The notes below the pieces were generated by a model. It had not been told where the DNA came from. It ran no database searches and saw only the letters and a program-made list of their open reading frames with translations. 32,267 nt of DNA, taken from contig NZ_JAUEDK010000051.1 in the NCBI RefSeq assembly GCF_030385785.1, forward strand, positions 1 through 32,267. Reading direction: 5' to 3'. Every line of letters begins with the position of its first letter. Positions within the stretch are counted from its first letter, which is position 1. Source of the DNA: Crenobacter oryzisoli. GTDB lineage: Bacteria; Pseudomonadota; Gammaproteobacteria; Burkholderiales; Chromobacteriaceae. The translations under genes and the position numbers were made by a program. Shown here one piece after another: positions 29,508 to 32,267 of this stretch.

Positions 29508-29994
29508 GGTTATGAATGATACCCGCTCACGCTCCGGTTATATACCGGACGAAGCTGCCACGCTGGCGCTCGGCGCTGCGCTGGCAGCAGCTGTCACCCC
29601 CGGTCTGGTAATCTACCTGCAGGGCGATCTCGGCGCCGGCAAGACCACACTGACGCGCGGCTTTCTTACCGCACTCGGTCACACCGGCCGGGTGAAGAGC
29701 CCAACCTACACACTGGTGGAAAGTTATCAATTGCCGCGGCTGACCGCCCATCATTTCGATTTATATCGTTTCGCCGACCCCGACGAATGGGTAGACGCCG
29801 GTTTTCGCGACTATTTCGATGCCGACAGCGTCTGCCTGGTCGAATGGCCAGACAAGGCCGCCGGCCTGCTGCCGCCGGCGGATCTCGTCATGGAACTCGA
29901 CGTCGTCGGCGACGGCCGGACTTTCGTTTTGTCGGCCAATAGCGAGCACGGAACCCAATGCCTGAATCGAATCACATTTCCCCGCGCCGCCTGA
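29506..29994 (+). CDS. tsaE: tRNA threonylcarbamoyladenosine biosynthesis ATPase TsaE
   Basis: A 162-residue P-loop ATPase that works with TsaB and TsaD to make t6A37 in tRNA. Walker A GDLGAGKTT is at 40-48, the conserved SPTYTLVESY at 65-74, and HFDLYR at 83-88; VEWPDKA is the Walker B-like region. The start is uncertain: ATG 29506 has GGAG 12 bases upstream, and ATG 29512 is the alternative. The last dozen codons overlap the start of the AMIN gene. Comparison with the decayed copy suggests a one-base insertion here extended the C-terminus beyond an ancestral stop. A TTAATT-16-GATAAT promoter lies at about 29452-29479. Confidence 0.94.
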   Translation: MVMNDTRSRSGYIPDEAATLALGAALAAAVTPGLVIYLQGDLGAGKTTLTRGFLTALGHTGRVKSPTYTLVESYQLPRLTAHHFDLYRFADPDEWVDAGFRDYFDADSVCLVEWPDKAAGLLPPADLVMELDVVGDGRTFVLSANSEHGTQCLNRITFPRAA

Positions 29995-30533
29995 TCGCTG
30001 TCGCCTCCGCTGCCTGGCTGCTATTGACCAGCGATGTAGGCCTCGCCGCCAGCCCCGCGATCATCGCGGTGCGCACCAGTCCGTCGCCGACGCATACCCG
30101 CCTCACCATCGAGTCAAGCACCCCGCTGAAGTTCAAGCAACTTCTGCTGGCCAATCCGAACCGGCTGGTCATCGATGTCGAAGGCGTACAGCTCAACAAT
30201 CCGCTTAAGAGCATCGGCAGCCAGATCAGCAGCAATGACCCGCTCGTCCATAGCGCCCGTGTCAGCAGGCCCACCCCGAACACAGCCCGGCTGGTGCTCG
30301 ATCTGAAGACCGAGGTCAAACCACAGGTCTTCGCTCTGAAACCCGATGCCAAGTTCAAAAATCGGCTGGTCGTCGACCTATTCCCGACGCACGCACACAA
30401 TGACCCTCTCCTTGCGCTGCTCGTCGACGACAACAAGGGGCGGTTCGAGTTCGTCGATCCCCCGGCTTCGGAGCCGGCCCATCCGAAACTGGCAAAGGCC
30501 AGCATCGCCCACGCCCCAGCAAAACCCCATTAG
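29958..30533 (+). CDS. Stand-alone AMIN-domain protein (truncated AmiC paralogue)
   Basis: A 191-residue exported protein. A twin-arginine-type signal (SPRRLIAVASAAWLLL, cleaved after about GLAA, residue 31) is followed by one AMIN domain (about 33-150) and a short Pro-rich linker, then a stop. It is about two thirds identical by eye to the N-terminal half of AmiC encoded just downstream, but lacks the amidase domain. AMIN domains target amidases to the septum through peptidoglycan binding. The frame has stayed open and the substitutions look conservative, while the neighbouring tsaE copy decayed, which suggests it is still used. Its start overlaps the end of tsaE by 37 bases. Confidence 0.8.
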   Translation: MPESNHISPRRLIAVASAAWLLLTSDVGLAASPAIIAVRTSPSPTHTRLTIESSTPLKFKQLLLANPNRLVIDVEGVQLNNPLKSIGSQISSNDPLVHSARVSRPTPNTARLVLDLKTEVKPQVFALKPDAKFKNRLVVDLFPTHAHNDPLLALLVDDNKGRFEFVDPPASEPAHPKLAKASIAHAPAKPH

Positions 30534-30542
30534 CATGCCTCT

Positions 30543-30570
30543 TTGATTTGCCGTGCTAATTCAGGATAAT
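30543..30570 (+). promoter_or_regulatory. Duplicated promoter, now serving amiC
   Basis: TTGATT (30543-30548), a 16-base spacer and GATAAT (30565-30570). It corresponds to TTAATT-16-GATAAT before tsaE, so the promoter elements survived while the tsaE copy decayed. Confidence 0.45.
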
Positions 30571-30599
30571 TTGGACATACTGGCCGCCTTTTTCGTCCC

Positions 30600-30762
30600 C
30601 CTATCGTTTTGCAGAGCAGAACGAAATGGCAAAGAAACCGGCCTCCGCATTTATTTCGATGCCGACAAGGCCGCCAACCAGACTGGTTGCGGAACTCGAT
30701 CTCACCAGTAACGGTCGCAGCTTCGTTTTGTCGGCCAATAGCGAACAGAAACCCAATGCCTG
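30600..30762 (+). pseudogene. tsaE 3' remnant from the duplication
   Basis: Similarity to tsaE begins around TATTTCGATGCCGACA and ends with TTCGTTTTGTCGGCCAATAG then a TGA at 30761-30763. The P-loop region is absent and an internal segment is deleted, so it cannot encode a working TsaE. The reading [10 protein letters not shown] followed by the stop probably shows the ancestral TsaE C-terminus. Confidence 0.75.
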
Positions 30763-32006
30763 AGTCGAATCACAACCCTCTGCGCCGCCGCCTACTTGGC
30801 GCCGCCGCCGCCACTTGGCTGCTGTCGGTCAGCCGCGTCGGCTTGGCCGCCGACGCGACGATCGTCGCGGTACGCGTGTGGCCTTCGTCAACCTATACCC
30901 GAGTCACCATCGAATCAAGCGCACCGCTGAAGTTCAAGCAGTTTCTGCTGAACAACCCGAACCGGCTGGTCGTCGACGTCGAAGGCGTCCAACTCAACAG
31001 CCTGCTCAAAGACATCAGCAAGCAGGTCGGCGGCAGCGACCCATTCATCCAGAGCGCCCGGGCCGGCCAGAATACCCCGGACACGGTGCGGCTGGTGCTC
31101 GAACTGAAGACCGAGGTCAAACCGCAGGTCTTCACGCTAAAGCCCGTCGCCGAGTTCAAGCATCGACTGGTCGTCGACCTGTATCCGGCACAAGCTCAAA
31201 ACGATCCGTTGCTGACATTGCTGGACGACTACAACAAGGGCCAGCTCGACCAGAACAACCCACCGGAGCCGACCAAGCCCAAGCCAGGCAAAGCCGGTAC
31301 CGACCGGCCTATCGTGGTGATGCTCGATCCGGGCCACGGCGGTGAAGACCCCGGCGCCACTGGCCCGCGCGGCACGCACGAGAAAGACATCGTGCTGAAA
31401 ATTGCTCGCCAACTGAAGCAGATGATCGACCGCGAGCCGAATATGAAGGCACATATGACCCGCGAGGATGATGTATTCATTCCGCTTGGGGTACGGGTCG
31501 CCAAGGCGCGCAAGCTCAACGCCGACCTTTTCATTTCCATCCATGCCGACGCATTCATCACACCGGCGGCGAAGGGATCGTCGGTATTCGCCTTGTCCGA
31601 GAAAGGGGCGACCAGCACTGCGGCTCGCTACCTCGCGCAGACACAGAACGACTCCGACCTGCTCGGCGGGGTAAAACTCAACACCAAAGACCCCTATCTT
31701 GCACACACCCTGTTCGATTTGACGCAAACCGCGACGATCAACGACAGCCTGAAGCTTGGCAAATCGGTGCTCGGCAGGATCGGCGACCTCAATTCGCTGC
31801 ACAAGGGCAAGGTCGAACAGGCTGGCTTCGCCGTGTTGAAGGCTCCGGACATCCCGTCGATCCTGGTCGAGACGGCATTCATCAGCAACCCCGACGAGGA
31901 ACGCCGCCTGCTCGACCCGGACTTCCAGCAGAAGATGGCCCAATCCATCCTGTCTGGGGTAAAGAGCTATTTCTCGCAGGGCGCCTCGCTCGCCTCGCGT
32001 GCATGA
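30756..32006 (+). CDS. amiC: N-acetylmuramoyl-L-alanine amidase AmiC
   Basis: A 416-residue periplasmic cell-division amidase that cleaves septal peptidoglycan. A Tat-type signal ([15 protein letters not shown], to about residue 32) is followed by an AMIN domain (34-150), a Pro/Lys linker (168-184) and an Amidase_3 domain. Zinc ligands and the catalytic Glu are visible: His194 ([11 protein letters not shown]), Glu209, His263 (SIHADAF) and Glu372 ([12 protein letters not shown]). The 280-355 insertion is where the EnvC/NlpD-regulated inhibitory helix lies in this family. The frame opens at 30609 inside the tsaE remnant; ATG 30756 is chosen as it matches the AMIN paralogue start. Its terminator is split by the right IS copy. 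Confidence 0.96.
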   Translation: MPESNHNPLRRRLLGAAAATWLLSVSRVGLAADATIVAVRVWPSSTYTRVTIESSAPLKFKQFLLNNPNRLVVDVEGVQLNSLLKDISKQVGGSDPFIQSARAGQNTPDTVRLVLELKTEVKPQVFTLKPVAEFKHRLVVDLYPAQAQNDPLLTLLDDYNKGQLDQNNPPEPTKPKPGKAGTDRPIVVMLDPGHGGEDPGATGPRGTHEKDIVLKIARQLKQMIDREPNMKAHMTREDDVFIPLGVRVAKARKLNADLFISIHADAFITPAAKGSSVFALSEKGATSTAARYLAQTQNDSDLLGGVKLNTKDPYLAHTLFDLTQTATINDSLKLGKSVLGRIGDLNSLHKGKVEQAGFAVLKAPDIPSILVETAFISNPDEERRLLDPDFQQKMAQSILSGVKSYFSQGASLASRA

Positions 32007-32026
32007 GCCCTGGGCTCATCACGAAA

Positions 32027-32048
32027 CGAAAAAAGCCGGCAATTGCCG
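32027..32048 (+). terminator. Intrinsic terminator of amiC, split by the IS
   Basis: AAAAAAGCCGGCAATTGCCG is followed directly by the IS end. The intact hairpin would be GCCGGC, loop AATT, GCCGGC plus a T run; four bases of the second arm remain. A separate palindrome (ATGAGCCC-T-GGGCTCAT, 32002-32018) overlaps the amiC stop. Confidence 0.65.
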
Positions 32049-32267
32049 TAATGCCGTTCACTTAGCGGATCGAACCTGTTTGATTGAGTAACGGGACGGC
32101 AGCTTTTTCACCACGCGGGGGCATTCACGCCCCCGCCGTTGTTTCGGTAGCAACAACTCCCCGAGACGTTCCCGCAGACGCAGCAAGCGCGCCGGCAAGG
32201 TGCCGGGGCTGCTGATCGCCAGCCAGCTCCACTCATAGCGCAAATAATGCAGCGCTGTCGTAAAGCT
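32049..32267 (-). mobile_element. IS4-family insertion sequence, right (3') end, right flanking copy
   Basis: The inverted counterpart of the left copy. The edge is set at about 32049, where identity with the left copy begins (TAATGCCGTTCACTTAGCGG). Its 5' part is outside the window. Confidence 0.8.
32058..32267 (-). CDS. IS4-family transposase, C-terminal fragment (gene runs off the window)
   Basis: The last 69 residues of the transposase, open to the window edge. It includes FTTALHYLRYEWSW, then SSPGTLPARLLRLRERLGEL and the basic tail ending in RSAK. This pattern (aromatic ALRYLRxEW-type helix, SPGTLP, Arg-rich end) is typical of IS4-group proteins after the catalytic Glu region. It agrees with the left copy over the shared 44 residues except for one Pro/Ser change. 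A TTG at 32241-32243 is in frame but is not a real start. Confidence 0.82.
   Translation of the reverse strand, partial: SFTTALHYLRYEWSWLAISSPGTLPARLLRLRERLGELLLPKQRRGRECPRVVKKLPSRYSIKQVRSAK

Larger units (their letters stand above)
29449..30534. repeat. Tandem duplication, copy 1 (queG 5' end, tsaE, AMIN domain)
   Basis: This unit recurs, diverged and with an internal deletion, at 30539-31260. Shared landmarks in order are CTTTAATTTGCC...GGATAATTCGG, TATTTCGATGCCGACA, TTCGTTTTGTCGGCCAATAG, CCCAATGCCTGA and the whole AMIN coding region. Boundaries are approximate. Confidence 0.8.
30539..31260. repeat. Tandem duplication, copy 2 (queG/tsaE remnants, amiC 5' half)
   Basis: Copy 2 keeps the queG-tsaE promoter region (30541-30575), has lost roughly the first 290 bases of tsaE, and retains a damaged tsaE 3' end (about 30630-30762) and the full amiC start. 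Copy 2 continues into the complete amidase gene, so it carries the original right-hand junction. Confidence 0.8.

Noticed and set aside
30609-30755. N-terminal extension of AmiC by 49 residues
   Set aside because: The extension translates the decayed tsaE copy; the ATG at 30756 matches the paralogue start and precedes a proper signal peptide.

Overview
The window reads as high-GC betaproteobacterial chromosome, most likely from the order Neisseriales (Chromobacteriaceae or Chitinibacteraceae type). The order inference rests on the conserved block carA-carB-greA-yhbY/rlmE-ftsH-folP-glmM, the queG/tsaE/amiC neighbourhood, and conserved unknowns such as DUF1841 and DUF2189. The exact genus cannot be told from this sequence alone.

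Layout. At each end lies the 3' end of the same IS4-family transposase, in inverted orientation, with both copies reading into the window. Bases 183-8300 hold housekeeping genes mostly in convergent pairs separated by bidirectional hairpin terminators: a ferredoxin-type flavin reductase, a YeeZ-like SDR protein, trmB, a glutathione peroxidase, DUF1841, a D-2-hydroxyacid dehydrogenase, DUF2189, an FKBP isomerase, a DedA protein and alr. Bases 8321-20140 are the conserved macromolecule/nucleotide block, almost all on the minus strand: carA-leuE-carB, greA, DUF4149, (yhbY, divergent), rlmE, ftsH, folP, glmM. It covers pyrimidine/arginine precursor synthesis, transcript elongation, ribosome maturation, membrane proteolysis, folate synthesis and peptidoglycan precursor synthesis.

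Bases 20156-23188 are a decay zone. It holds a full-length but multiply frameshifted gspN (type II secretion) remnant and a large lipoprotein gene broken by several one-base indels and a nonsense codon, including a slip in a C10 tract. Bases 23296-27682 carry a fatty-acyl oxidation set: a 593-residue acyl-CoA dehydrogenase, its electron acceptor etfB-etfA, and a divergent MaoC/PhaJ-like hydratase with an overlapping GNAT gene.

Bases 28425-32006 hold queG, tsaE and amiC. Here a tandem duplication has produced a stand-alone AMIN-domain protein (191 residues) just upstream of the intact amidase AmiC, with a decayed tsaE copy between them.

No clear new defence or biosynthetic system is visible. 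The most interesting signals are (1) both IS4 copies sit at the equivalent position inside the intrinsic terminator hairpin of the neighbouring host gene, (2) the AMIN-only paralogue kept open after the duplication, and (3) the homopolymer-rich broken lipoprotein gene beside the gspN remnant.
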